Positions 8,769 through 17,650 of a DNA stretch of 64,000 nt are shown piece by piece. A program made the position numbers and the translations under genes. Every line of letters begins with the position of its first letter. Within the stretch, counting starts at the first letter, position 1. The notes under the pieces were generated by a model. It saw only the letters and a program-made list of their open reading frames with translations. It did not search any database and was not told the DNA's origin. The DNA is from Mycolicibacterium fallax (GTDB lineage Bacteria > Actinomycetota > Actinomycetes > Mycobacteriales > Mycobacteriaceae), in contig NZ_AP022603.1 in assembly GCF_010726955.1 (NCBI RefSeq), positions 3,162,001-3,226,000 of the forward strand, read 5' to 3'.

Positions 8769-10387
8769 CACATCCGGAACACGCCGTAGCCACGCTGGCC
8801 ACGGATCTCGCTGTTGTGGACCACGGAAAGGCAGAACCCGAGAACGGTACGGGTGTCGCGCGGGTCGATGATCCCGTCGTCGTAGAGCCTGCCGCTGTTG
8901 GCCAGCGCCAACGACTCACGCTCGATCTGGCCCTCGACGGCAGCGCGCATCTGGGCGTCGGCCTCCTCGTCGAACGGGAGCCCCCGGTCGGCGGCCGACT
9001 CGCGGGCCACGATCGACAGCACGCCCGCGAGCTGGGCCGGGCCCATGACGGCCGAACGCGAGTTGGGCCAGGTGAACAGGAAGCGGGGAGAGTAGGACCG
9101 CCCGCACATCCCGTAATTGCCCGCACCGTAGGACGCGCCCATCACGATCGTCAGGTGTGGGACAGCGCTGTTGGAGACGGCGTTGATCATCTTCGCGCCG
9201 TCCTTGATGATGCCACCCTGCTCGTACTCCGCGCCGACCATGTAGCCGGTGGTGTTCTGCAGAAACACCAGTGGCGTGTCGATCTGGTTCGCCAGCTGAA
9301 TAAACTGGGCGGCCTTCTCCGCCTCCTCGCTGAACAGGATTCCGCGCGCGTTGGCAAGGATCCCTACCGGGTATCCGTGGATCGAGGCCCAACCGGTGAC
9401 CAGCGAGGTGCCGTATAGCGGCTTGAACTCGTCGAAGGCGGACCCGTCCACGATTCGGGCGATGACATCACGTGGGTCGAAGGGAACCTTCGGGTCCACC
9501 GAAGCGATCCCGAGGAGTTGGTCGGGGTCTCGCAGCGGGGGGGTCGGTGGCTGTGTCGGGCCGGGCCCGAGCTTGCGCCAGTTCAGTCTGGCCATGATGC
9601 GCCGCCCGATCCGGATGGCGTCCTGCTCGTCCTCGGCCATGTAGTCGGCCAGCCCGGAGGTGCGGGCGTGCATGTCGGCGCCGCCGAGCGACTCGTCGTC
9701 GGACACTTCGCCGGTCGCCATCTTCACCAGCGGCGGACCACCGAGGAAGACCTTGGACCGGTTGCGGACCATCACCACGTAATCACACATGCCGGGGATG
9801 TACGCGCCGCCTGCCGTCGAGTTACCGAATACCAGCGCCAGTGTCGGCAGGCCCTGCGCGCTGTGCTGGGTGAGGTCGTTGAATAGCTGGCCCCCGGGCA
9901 CGAAGATCTCGGCCTGCGTGGGCAGGTCCGCCCCGCCCGACTCGACGACGTTGATGATGGGCAGCCGGTTCTCGCGGGCGACTGCCATGCCCCGGAACAC
10001 TTTTCGGAAGGTGTAGGGGTTCGAGGCTCCGCCGCGCACGGTCGGGTCGTGCGCGATGATCATCGACTCGACGCCTTCGACGATGCCGATGCCGACCACA
10101 ACGCTGCCGCCCACCGGAAACTTCGTGCCCCACGCCGCGAACGGACAGAGTTCCAGGAAGGCCGTGTCGGGGTCGATGAGCAGCTCGACGCGCTCCCGAG
10201 CCAGCATCTTGCCGCGGCTACGGTGCCGGGCGACGTACTTCTCGCCGCCGCCACCGTTGGCCAGCGCCAGCTGTTCGGCGAGCGCATGGAGCTGCGCGAT
10301 GAGTCCCTCGCGATTCTCGAGGTATACCGGCGCGCGGGTGTCGACCCGGTCGGGCAGGACGTCAATCAACTTTCCTCCAGGTGACAT
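8768..10387 (-). CDS. Acyl-CoA carboxylase beta subunit (carboxyltransferase)
   Basis: The 539-residue protein transfers CO2 from carboxybiotin to an acyl-CoA. Carboxyltransferase signatures include GSVVVGIG, the glycine-rich GGAYIPGMCDY and NTTGYMVGAEYEQGG in the C-terminal half. That combination is typical of the methylcrotonyl-CoA/geranyl-CoA class. ATG 10387 follows AGGAG at 10-nt spacing. It is the first gene of the minus-strand operon accD-accA-fadE-fadD and diverges from another fadE at 10497. The exact substrate is not visible from sequence alone. Confidence 0.93.
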   Translation of the reverse strand: MSPGGKLIDVLPDRVDTRAPVYLENREGLIAQLHALAEQLALANGGGGEKYVARHRSRGKMLARERVELLIDPDTAFLELCPFAAWGTKFPVGGSVVVGIGIVEGVESMIIAHDPTVRGGASNPYTFRKVFRGMAVARENRLPIINVVESGGADLPTQAEIFVPGGQLFNDLTQHSAQGLPTLALVFGNSTAGGAYIPGMCDYVVMVRNRSKVFLGGPPLVKMATGEVSDDESLGGADMHARTSGLADYMAEDEQDAIRIGRRIMARLNWRKLGPGPTQPPTPPLRDPDQLLGIASVDPKVPFDPRDVIARIVDGSAFDEFKPLYGTSLVTGWASIHGYPVGILANARGILFSEEAEKAAQFIQLANQIDTPLVFLQNTTGYMVGAEYEQGGIIKDGAKMINAVSNSAVPHLTIVMGASYGAGNYGMCGRSYSPRFLFTWPNSRSAVMGPAQLAGVLSIVARESAADRGLPFDEEADAQMRAAVEGQIERESLALANSGRLYDDGIIDPRDTRTVLGFCLSVVHNSEIRGQRGYGVFRM

Positions 10388-10412
10388 CAACGTCGATCTC
10401 CTGACACGCTAC

Positions 10413-10428
10413 GTTATCGGTCATTAAC
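10413..10428. promoter_or_regulatory. Inverted repeat in the accD/fadE divergent promoter region
   Basis: GTTA-N8-TAAC lies in the middle of the roughly 110-bp gap between divergently transcribed accD and fadE. Symmetry and location suit a regulator site shared by both operons; no specific regulator is identified. Confidence 0.3.
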
Positions 10429-10496
10429 ATTCGACGACAATGGGGTCGACGTGGCAATCGTGCCGTCCCCGAGTGATCACAGCAGGAGCAACTCAC

Positions 10497-11675
10497 ATGA
10501 AACAGCCGGATCAGCGGGAAGCGGAGGCGGCCGCAGCCGACCCGTGGATGACGCCCGAGCGCATCTCGTTGCGCAACCTCGCGATGTCGTTCACCCAGAA
10601 GGAGATCGTTCCTCACCTGCAAGACTGGGAGGACGCCGGAGAGCTCCCTAGAGAACTCCACCGCCGCGCAGCCGCAGCGGGGTTGCTGGGCGTCGGGTTC
10701 GCCGAAGAGATCGGTGGCTCCGGCGGTGACCTGCGCGACCTGGTGCTGCTCACCGAGGCCGTGATGGAGGCCGGCGGCTCGTCGGGCTTACTGGCCAGCC
10801 TACTTACGCATCACATCGCAGTGCCCCATATGGCCGCGCAGGGCGATCCCGAGCAGATCCGCAGCTTCGTGGCGCCGACCCTGGCCGGGGAGAAGATCGG
10901 CAGCCTTGGCATCACCGAACCCGACACCGGTTCTGACGTCGCCGGCATCCGCACTACCGCACGGCGCGACGGCGACCACTACGTGGTCAACGGTGCAAAG
11001 CTGTTCATCACCTCGGGTGTCCGCGCCGATTTCGTGACCACCGCCGTGCGTACCGGCGGCCCGGGCCCGTCGGGGATTTCTCTGCTCGTGGTGGAGCGTG
11101 GCGCCACGGGTTTCTTGGTCTCGCGGGCACTGAAGAAGATGGGCTGGCTGTGCTCCGATACCGCCGAACTCGGATTCACCGACGTGCGCGTGCCGGTGGT
11201 CAATCTGGTTGGCCCCGAAGGCAGCGGATTCCTGCAGATCATGCAACAGTTCCAGGTCGAACGTGCTTTCATCGCCGTCCAGTGCTACGCCACGGCCCAG
11301 CGCTGCCTCGACCTGACGCTGGATTGGGTGAAGAAGCGCGAAACCTTCGGTCGACCGCTATCCACCCGACAGGTGGTGCGGCACAAGATCGTCGATATCG
11401 CGACGGCCGTCGACGTCGCCCGTACGTACACCCGTGCCGCTGTGGACCGCATCGTCGCCGGAGACACCGACGTGCGGATGGTCTCGATGGCCAAGAACCA
11501 AGCCGTAGAGGCCTGCGCGCTCGCCGTTGACACGGCCGTCCAACTATACGGTGGCATGGGCTACCTACGCGAGACCGAGGTCGAAAGGCACTATCGCGAT
11601 TCGCGCATCCTGGGTATCGGGGGCGGCACCACCGAAATCATGAAGGAGATCATCGCCAAGCAGATTGGCCTCTGA
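10497..11675 (+). CDS. Acyl-CoA dehydrogenase (FadE-type)
   Basis: This 392-residue acyl-CoA dehydrogenase has LGITEPDTGSDVAG near residue 136, LFITSG in the middle domain and a C-terminus with YGGMGYLRETEVERHYRD followed by GGGTTEIMKEI, which is characteristic of short/branched-chain enzymes. ATG 10497 has AGGAG about ten bases upstream; an in-frame ATG at 10440 lacks one. It is transcribed away from accD, so the divergent region may co-regulate it with the carboxylase operon. It would supply another dehydrogenation step, perhaps on a different intermediate. Confidence 0.92.
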   Translation: MKQPDQREAEAAAADPWMTPERISLRNLAMSFTQKEIVPHLQDWEDAGELPRELHRRAAAAGLLGVGFAEEIGGSGGDLRDLVLLTEAVMEAGGSSGLLASLLTHHIAVPHMAAQGDPEQIRSFVAPTLAGEKIGSLGITEPDTGSDVAGIRTTARRDGDHYVVNGAKLFITSGVRADFVTTAVRTGGPGPSGISLLVVERGATGFLVSRALKKMGWLCSDTAELGFTDVRVPVVNLVGPEGSGFLQIMQQFQVERAFIAVQCYATAQRCLDLTLDWVKKRETFGRPLSTRQVVRHKIVDIATAVDVARTYTRAAVDRIVAGDTDVRMVSMAKNQAVEACALAVDTAVQLYGGMGYLRETEVERHYRDSRILGIGGGTTEIMKEIIAKQIGL

Positions 11676-11822
11676 GTGAAGCCGCCATTCGACAGCAGGA
11701 GCGTCGGCTTGGCAGGTCGACGAGACGGACCTTCCACCGTTTCTAAGGTAAGTCAACGGTGTGTCACGACCCCTGCGGCCAATGCAGCCTCCGCCACCGG
11801 GAAATTGCATCCGGAGTACCAG

Positions 11823-12464
11823 CTAGCCAAACTTATCAACCACGTAGCGGCGAGCCAGCGTCTCAGCAAGTCTACTCGTATGTTCGACGATGTCGACCTG
11901 ACTTACATCGACCAGTAGTCCTGCGTGCCAAGCGCTGATCAGTTCGACGAAGCCGCCGACCGCTACAAACGTGTCCATACGCAGAGCCATTTCGTCTGCG
12001 TCAGGCTTCAGATGCGGCTTGCTGGCGGCCATGACGAGCTGGGTTGCTTCCTGCAAGGCCACCGCTCGGCGATCTTGCAATGTTGAACTGCCGACGTGCT
12101 GTGTCAGCAGGATCTGTGCTCGCCCGGCATCCTGCGCGATGCGGAGAACAACGATCGAGATTGCGGCGCGAATGGTTTCGATCGGTGGTTGACCGACGCG
12201 TTCGGCAAATGTTGCCGAAACCTCGCCGAGCATCTCGTCCCGCACGTTGTCCCACGCTGCTACGAGCAACTCATCGCGCGTCTTGAACTCCTCGTAGAAA
12301 TATCGGTCGTTCAGCGCGGCTCTGGAGCAGACCCCACGCATTGTCACGGCAGCCCATCCGCTTTCCGTCCAGATCTCCGTCGCCGCGTTCACTAGGCGCC
12401 GCCGCCGGTCAGCCCGTCGTTCGGCGCCAGTACGCCCGCCCCACCTTGCTGCCTTTGTCCGCAC
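11823..12464 (-). CDS. TetR-family transcriptional regulator
   Basis: The product of about 213 residues has an N-terminal TetR DNA-binding domain (RLVNAATEIWTESG, then VTMRGVCSRAALNDRYFYEEF) and a helical C-terminal domain for an unknown ligand. It faces the SDR gene at 12606 and probably controls that plus-strand cluster. The start is uncertain: GTG 12464, ATG 12497 and TTG 12521 are all in frame, and the 9-bp inverted repeat overlaps the first two. A leaderless transcript starting near GTG 12464 is possible. Confidence 0.85.
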   Translation of the reverse strand: MRTKAARWGGRTGAERRADRRRRLVNAATEIWTESGWAAVTMRGVCSRAALNDRYFYEEFKTRDELLVAAWDNVRDEMLGEVSATFAERVGQPPIETIRAAISIVVLRIAQDAGRAQILLTQHVGSSTLQDRRAVALQEATQLVMAASKPHLKPDADEMALRMDTFVAVGGFVELISAWHAGLLVDVSQVDIVEHTSRLAETLARRYVVDKFG

Positions 12465-12484
12465 GAATACATCTTGACAAAGGC
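12451..12484. promoter_or_regulatory. Long inverted repeat, TetR operator candidate
   Basis: GCCTTTGTC at 12451-12459 is matched perfectly by GACAAAGGC at 12476-12484, with 16 bp between the arms. It lies at the start of the TetR gene and about 120 bp before the divergent SDR gene, a classic place for auto-regulation and control of the neighbouring operon. Confidence 0.5.
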
Positions 12485-12605
12485 AGGAGCGCCGCATCAA
12501 ACTGGTGGCAGGCGACCACAATTGTGTTCGCCGCCACCAGATGGCTGCAGGCCGGCTTGTCTCACAGGTCAGGCGTCGCCGTAATCTGCAAAGGATTCAG
12601 TAGTG

Positions 12606-13442
12606 ATGGATATCTTGAGGTGGGACAGACCGCCTCGCCTGAGCCGCCGCGCCAACGCGGTCGTAACGGGAGCGGGCAGCGGAATTGGCCGTGCCTTCGC
12701 GGTGGAGCTCGCCCGTAGAGGTGGACGAGTGGTGTGTGCCGACATCGACCCGGTGCGTGCCAAGGAGACGGTCGGGCTCGTCGTCCAAGCCGGCGGCGAG
12801 GGGCTCGACATCGCATGCGATGTCACGGACGAAGAGCAGGTCCGCGAACTCGCCGACAGCGCCGAGAAGTGGTTCGGCGCGGCAGCCAGCCTGGTGATCA
12901 ACAACGCGGGCATCGGAATCGGTGGCAATGTCATCGGCGCGACGCCCAAGCGGGACTGGGAAGCGACACTTTCAGTCAACTTGTGGGGAGTGATTTACGG
13001 CTGCGAGATCTTCGTACCGCGACTTCGTGCGAAGGGCAGCGGGGGAATTATCAACGTCGCATCGGCTGCAAGTTTTGGAGCAGCGCCCCGGATGGGTGCC
13101 TATAACGTCAGCAAGGCCGGCGTGCTCTCGCTATCCGAGACTTTGGCGGCCGAGCTGAGTGGTACTGGTGTGGCGGTGACTGTACTGTGCCCGACATTTG
13201 TCAAGACCAACATCGTCGATAACCCTGGTATTGAGGAGTCGGCCGCCAAGCTGGCAACGAATTTGATGAAGTGGACCGGCGTGTCGGCGGAATCGGTGGC
13301 GCGCAAAACGTTGGACGCGAACGATCGCGGTCAGTTGCACGTCCTACCCCAAGTCGACGCGAAGATTCTCTGGTTATTTAAGCGGGCAGTGCCTGCCACG
13401 TATACCCGTGCGCTCGGTTTGGTTGAGCGAATCGCGCGCTAA
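12606..13442 (+). CDS. Short-chain dehydrogenase/reductase
   Basis: The 278-residue Rossmann-fold oxidoreductase has cofactor motif TGAGSGIG near residue 21, NNAG at 99-102 and the catalytic Ser153, Tyr166 and Lys170 in YNVSK. The acidic residue after strand two (CADID) suggests NAD(H) preference. It would interconvert an alcohol and a ketone. Initiation at ATG 12606 or the adjacent GTG 12603 follows AAAGGA. It is the first gene of a plus-strand series with the di-iron protein and flavin monooxygenases, where making a ketone for the latter would be a sensible role. Confidence 0.88.
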   Translation: MDILRWDRPPRLSRRANAVVTGAGSGIGRAFAVELARRGGRVVCADIDPVRAKETVGLVVQAGGEGLDIACDVTDEEQVRELADSAEKWFGAAASLVINNAGIGIGGNVIGATPKRDWEATLSVNLWGVIYGCEIFVPRLRAKGSGGIINVASAASFGAAPRMGAYNVSKAGVLSLSETLAAELSGTGVAVTVLCPTFVKTNIVDNPGIEESAAKLATNLMKWTGVSAESVARKTLDANDRGQLHVLPQVDAKILWLFKRAVPATYTRALGLVERIAR

Positions 13443-13473
13443 GTCATTCCAGACAAAGACAAAGGAGACTCCA

Positions 13474-14397
13474 ATGGCATTCAAATACAGCGATATGCTC
13501 GAGACGATCAAGAATCGGCAGTGGGCGCTGGCCGACATCGATTGGGATGCGCCGGGCGCCGATAAAATCACTGATGAGCAGCGGCCCGAACTGAAGCAGT
13601 TCATGGCTGACGTGGTGTGGATAGAACACGTCGGTGCACGCGCGTTCGCCGCCATGGCGCCGAAAGCGCCGTTCGAGGCTCTAGGTGACATCTACCGGTA
13701 TTTCCATGCCGAGGAGCAGCGGCACGCCAACGCGGAGCTGGCGCTCATGCAGCGGTGGGGGATGCTCGAGGAAGGGGAAATCCCGGTGCCGAACAAGAAT
13801 ATTCGACTGGTCATCGAGTGGATCGACCGATACGCCGAGGCCCTCCCGCTGACGGTGATCGGAGCGGCGATCCCAGCCTTGGAGACTGCGCTCGACGGAG
13901 CATTGCTCAAGTTCCTTCTCGACGAGGTGCAGGATCCGCTCTGCGCCGAGGTCTTCAACAAGGTCAACAACGACGAATCGCGGCACTTGGCAGTGGGATT
14001 CCAGGTTCTGAACGACCTCGGCGCCAGCCCCATGCGCATTCATGCGACTCAGACGATGGGGGCGCTCATCGACCCGAGAATCCTTCTCGGCGGCGTCCTC
14101 TACGTGCCGTTGCTCACCAGGATGTTGACCAATCTCAACGCCATGGGATTGTCGGAGGAGAAGCTCTACAACGCGGTGATGCGGTACGAGAACGTCGGAG
14201 ATCGTAGTGAGTTCACGCGCCGCGTTCCGGGCTACCACATCTTGAAGGCTCACATGTCCGCCAGCATCAAGCGTTCTCAGCCATTGCATTTCATTTCGCA
14301 GCGGCTGGGTACCGCGATCGACCACTTCCCCACCGAGGTGCTCGGTAAGTCACCGACGTGGACAGAAGAGCTGACCTACGAACCGGTGGCCAGATGA
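13474..14397 (+). CDS. Ferritin-like di-iron protein, putative oxygenase/reductase
   Basis: This 307-residue soluble helical protein has the full set of di-iron ligands in ferritin-like spacing: Glu51, Glu81-x-x-His84, Glu137 and Glu168-x-x-His171. ATG 13474 follows AAAGGAG at good spacing. The stop overlaps the next gene by ATGA, so it is translated together with the first flavin monooxygenase. The oxidation it performs is not known; the metal-site pattern would suit an oxygen-activating role in the same pathway. Proteins of this type are often labelled only as ferritin-like. Confidence 0.8.
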   Translation: MAFKYSDMLETIKNRQWALADIDWDAPGADKITDEQRPELKQFMADVVWIEHVGARAFAAMAPKAPFEALGDIYRYFHAEEQRHANAELALMQRWGMLEEGEIPVPNKNIRLVIEWIDRYAEALPLTVIGAAIPALETALDGALLKFLLDEVQDPLCAEVFNKVNNDESRHLAVGFQVLNDLGASPMRIHATQTMGALIDPRILLGGVLYVPLLTRMLTNLNAMGLSEEKLYNAVMRYENVGDRSEFTRRVPGYHILKAHMSASIKRSQPLHFISQRLGTAIDHFPTEVLGKSPTWTEELTYEPVAR

Positions 14398-16064
14398 GCG
14401 ACACCACGACCGTCTTGATCGTCGGTGCGGGTTTCGCCGGCCTGGGAACCGCAATCCGGTTGCTACAACAGGGTATCGACGATTTCGTTGTCCTTGAACG
14501 TGCCGACGAGGTGGGTGGTACCTGGCGGGACAACACCTATCCCGGCGCGGCGTGCGACATCCCGTCGCTGCTCTATTCCTACGGGTTCGAGCAAAATCCG
14601 GACTGGTCCCGCGCGTATTCGGGCAGCGCCGAGATCCTCGGCTACATCAAGACGATGGTGGACAAGTACTCGCTGTCGCGTTTCATCCGGTTCGGAGTGA
14701 ACGTCACCGGTCTGGAGTTCGACGAGGAAAGCGCACTGTGGACGGCGCAGACAGCTGACGGCTCGCAGTTCACGGCGCGCACCGCAGTGATGGCCAGTGG
14801 GCCGCTGGCGAATGCGAGCCTGCCGGACATCCGCGGACTGGACACCTTCGATGGTCACAAGATCCACAGTGCGCGTTGGGATCACGACTACGACATGAGC
14901 GACAAACGTGTCGCCGTGATCGGCACCGGAGCCAGCGCTGTTCAGATCATTCCCGAACTGGTGAAGACTGCGCGGTCGGTCAAGGTCTTCCAACGCACCC
15001 CCGGCTGGGTCCTCCCTCGGCCCGACTTCTCCCATCCGCAGTGGGTGCGGACGGCGTTTCGTCGCTTGCCTCGCGTGCAGAACGTCGGACGGCAGGCGTG
15101 GTTTTGGGGCCACGAGCTCATGGCCGTCGGCATGGTCTGGGATACCCCGGTCACCACTGGCATCCAGCTACTGGCGAAGGCGAATTTGCGGAGGCAGGTA
15201 TCGGATACTTGGCTCAGGCGCCAGCTGACGCCGAACTTCCGTGCCGGCTGCAAACGGATGCTGATGAGCAGCGATTACTACCCCGCTCTTCAGCGCGACA
15301 ACTGCAAGCTCGTCTCATGGCCGATCGCGACCCTGTCGCCGAATGGCATACGGACCGCAGATGGCATCGAACACGAACTGGACTGCATCGTCTTCGCCAC
15401 CGGCTTCGATGTATGCAAGGCTGGCACACCTTTTCCCATCCGAGGCGCGCATGGTCGTGAGCTCTCCGACGAGTGGTCCCAGGGCGCCTATGCGTACCGG
15501 AGCGTCACCGTCGCAGGCTATCCCAATCTTTTCTTCACCTTCGGACCAAATTCAGGGCCCGGCCATAACTCGGCCCTCGTGTACATGGAGGCCGAGATCA
15601 ACTACATCGTCAAAGCCATCGGCGCGATCATCGCGAATGATCTCAGTACGCTCGAGGTCCGCGAAGATCGGCAAAATAATTACCACGGCGAGGTACAGCA
15701 GCGGTTGGGAAGTACGACTTGGAATTCGGGTTGCAAGAGCTGGTACCTCACGAATGACGGATACAACGGCACCATGTACCCCGGTTTCGCCACCCAGTTC
15801 AAGCGCGCACTGTCCAAGGTCGACATGGGTGATTATGTAACGACCCCGACAACCGCACGAACTGAGCACCACCCAACCGAACACGCCCAAAACGGCTCGA
15901 ATGTGGCCAAGGTTGCCCAGGGCCGCAAGGCCAAGGTAGCCCAGGGCCGAAAAAGCGCAGGCGCCCTGCCAACGCGGTCTGACGTCAAAGCCGACATCCT
16001 GGACGTGGGCGTCGGGAAGGTACCGCCTAAGCGCGCAGCCTCGAGAGTGAGGAAAGACGCTTGA
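14394..16064 (+). CDS. Flavin-containing monooxygenase, Baeyer-Villiger type (1)
   Basis: The 556-residue FAD/NADPH enzyme has FAD-binding VGAGFAGLG at residue 10, GGTWRDNTYPG, the Baeyer-Villiger signature FxGxxxHxxxW as FDGHKIHSARW at 152-162, and the second Rossmann motif GTGASA near 177. Such enzymes insert oxygen next to a ketone to form an ester. The C-terminal tail beyond about residue 490 is Lys/Arg-rich and contains an exact octapeptide duplication AKVAQGRK at 505-520 (DNA 15906-15953), absent from the paralogues here. The start overlaps the di-iron gene and the stop overlaps the next monooxygenase. Confidence 0.9.
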   Translation: MSDTTTVLIVGAGFAGLGTAIRLLQQGIDDFVVLERADEVGGTWRDNTYPGAACDIPSLLYSYGFEQNPDWSRAYSGSAEILGYIKTMVDKYSLSRFIRFGVNVTGLEFDEESALWTAQTADGSQFTARTAVMASGPLANASLPDIRGLDTFDGHKIHSARWDHDYDMSDKRVAVIGTGASAVQIIPELVKTARSVKVFQRTPGWVLPRPDFSHPQWVRTAFRRLPRVQNVGRQAWFWGHELMAVGMVWDTPVTTGIQLLAKANLRRQVSDTWLRRQLTPNFRAGCKRMLMSSDYYPALQRDNCKLVSWPIATLSPNGIRTADGIEHELDCIVFATGFDVCKAGTPFPIRGAHGRELSDEWSQGAYAYRSVTVAGYPNLFFTFGPNSGPGHNSALVYMEAEINYIVKAIGAIIANDLSTLEVREDRQNNYHGEVQQRLGSTTWNSGCKSWYLTNDGYNGTMYPGFATQFKRALSKVDMGDYVTTPTTARTEHHPTEHAQNGSNVAKVAQGRKAKVAQGRKSAGALPTRSDVKADILDVGVGKVPPKRAASRVRKDA

Positions 16065-17650
16065 GTGTCCATGTTGCGGGCGACGAGAATGCCCCCACCT
16101 CCGGAGCCCCTACGTACGAGGTCCCCACCCACGAGATATTGGTCATCGGAGCTGGATTCTCCGGGATCGGAGTGGGCATCAAGCTGCTGAAGGAAGGTTT
16201 CTCGGACTTCCTCATCGTTGATGAGGCCCAAGGGGTGGGTGGAACCTGGTACTGGAATACCTACCCGGGGATTGCAGTAGACATTCCGTCATATAGTTAC
16301 CAATTCTCCTTTGAGAAACGCCCGTCGTGGTCCCGTACCTATGCGCCGGGGATCGGACTGAAGAACTACGCGAAGCATTGCGTGAAAAAATATGGCCTCG
16401 CGTCGCGCATCCGCTTCGGAGTCACGGTTGTGAGGGCTGAGTTCGACGAAGAATCGACATTGTGGCGTTTGTTTACCTCGACGGACGAGGAACTGACAGC
16501 GAGGTTCGTCATCAATGCCTCCGGGGTTCTCACGCGACCAAAATCGCCGGACATACCGGGGGTCGGGGACTTCGGCGGGGTCACGATGCACACGTCGCGC
16601 TGGGACCACCAGCAGACCCTCACCGGAAAGAGGGTCGCCGTCATCGGGACGGGCGCCTCGGCGGTGCAACTGATCCCCTCGATAGCCAAGGACGTGGACA
16701 CACTCACCGTCTTTCAGCGCACCCCGATATGGTGTCTGCCGAAATTCGACTTCGCGGTGCCCCGCCCGCTGAGTGCTCTTCTCCGGCTCGCACCCGGAGC
16801 GCAGATCGCCGCGCGGGGAGCCAGCCAGGCCTTTGTCGAACTCACCTTTCCCGTCGCAGCGCACTTCCATACCGCCATACCGCTGGCGTCGGCGATCGAG
16901 CGTGCAGCGATCAGCTATATGCGTCGGCAGGTCACCGACCCGGTCGTTCGGGAGAAGCTGACGCCGCGTTACGCGCTGGGCTGCAAGCGACCAAGCTTTC
17001 ACAACGAATATTTGAAGACGTTCAACCGCGAGAACGTCCTTCTTGAAACCAACCCCATCACCCGGGTGGATGAGACCGCGGTAATTACGGCCGATGGCGT
17101 CAGACACGAGATCGACGTGCTCGCCCTGGCAACGGGATTCAAGGTCATGGAATCGGACAGCATGCCCACCTACTCGCTCAGAGGTGTCGCCGGCCGAGAC
17201 CAGGCACAGTGGTGGGACGAGAACCGACTCCAGGCATATGAGGGAGTCAGCGTGCCAGGATTCCCGAACCATTTCTCAGTGTTTGGCCCGTACGGATACA
17301 ACGGGTCGTCCTACTTCGCACTCATCGAGGCACAGGCGGGTCACATTCTCCGTTGCCTCCGGCATGCCAGGACGGCCGACTCGAACTACGTCGAGGTACG
17401 CGAGGAGGCGAATCAACGCTTCTTCGCGGAGATGCTGGCACGGCGGCATACGCAGGTCTTCTGGCAGGACAGCTGCGCGGGCGCGAACAGCTATTACTTC
17501 GACAAGCATGGGGACGTGCCTCTGCGTCCCACGACGACGGTCGAGTCGATCTGGCGCAGTCGACGATTCGACTTGGCCGACTACCGTTTCGAACGGCGAC
17601 CGGCGAAAAAGGCGGACACTGCCCCACAGAAGGTGGACACCGCCGGATGA
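16061..17650 (+). CDS. Flavin-containing monooxygenase, Baeyer-Villiger type (2)
   Basis: The 529-residue enzyme starts at TTG 16061, overlapping the previous stop, with GAGGAAAG upstream. FAD motif VIGAGFSGIG near 28, signature FGGVTMHTSRW at 171-181 and NADPH motif GTGASA near 196 are all intact. The N-terminal extension of about 25 residues precedes the first beta strand. It is the second of three paralogues in this cluster, clearly different in sequence from the others, which suggests distinct substrates or complex formation rather than recent duplication. Its stop overlaps the esterase start as ATGA. Confidence 0.9.
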   Translation: MSVHVAGDENAPTSGAPTYEVPTHEILVIGAGFSGIGVGIKLLKEGFSDFLIVDEAQGVGGTWYWNTYPGIAVDIPSYSYQFSFEKRPSWSRTYAPGIGLKNYAKHCVKKYGLASRIRFGVTVVRAEFDEESTLWRLFTSTDEELTARFVINASGVLTRPKSPDIPGVGDFGGVTMHTSRWDHQQTLTGKRVAVIGTGASAVQLIPSIAKDVDTLTVFQRTPIWCLPKFDFAVPRPLSALLRLAPGAQIAARGASQAFVELTFPVAAHFHTAIPLASAIERAAISYMRRQVTDPVVREKLTPRYALGCKRPSFHNEYLKTFNRENVLLETNPITRVDETAVITADGVRHEIDVLALATGFKVMESDSMPTYSLRGVAGRDQAQWWDENRLQAYEGVSVPGFPNHFSVFGPYGYNGSSYFALIEAQAGHILRCLRHARTADSNYVEVREEANQRFFAEMLARRHTQVFWQDSCAGANSYYFDKHGDVPLRPTTTVESIWRSRRFDLADYRFERRPAKKADTAPQKVDTAG

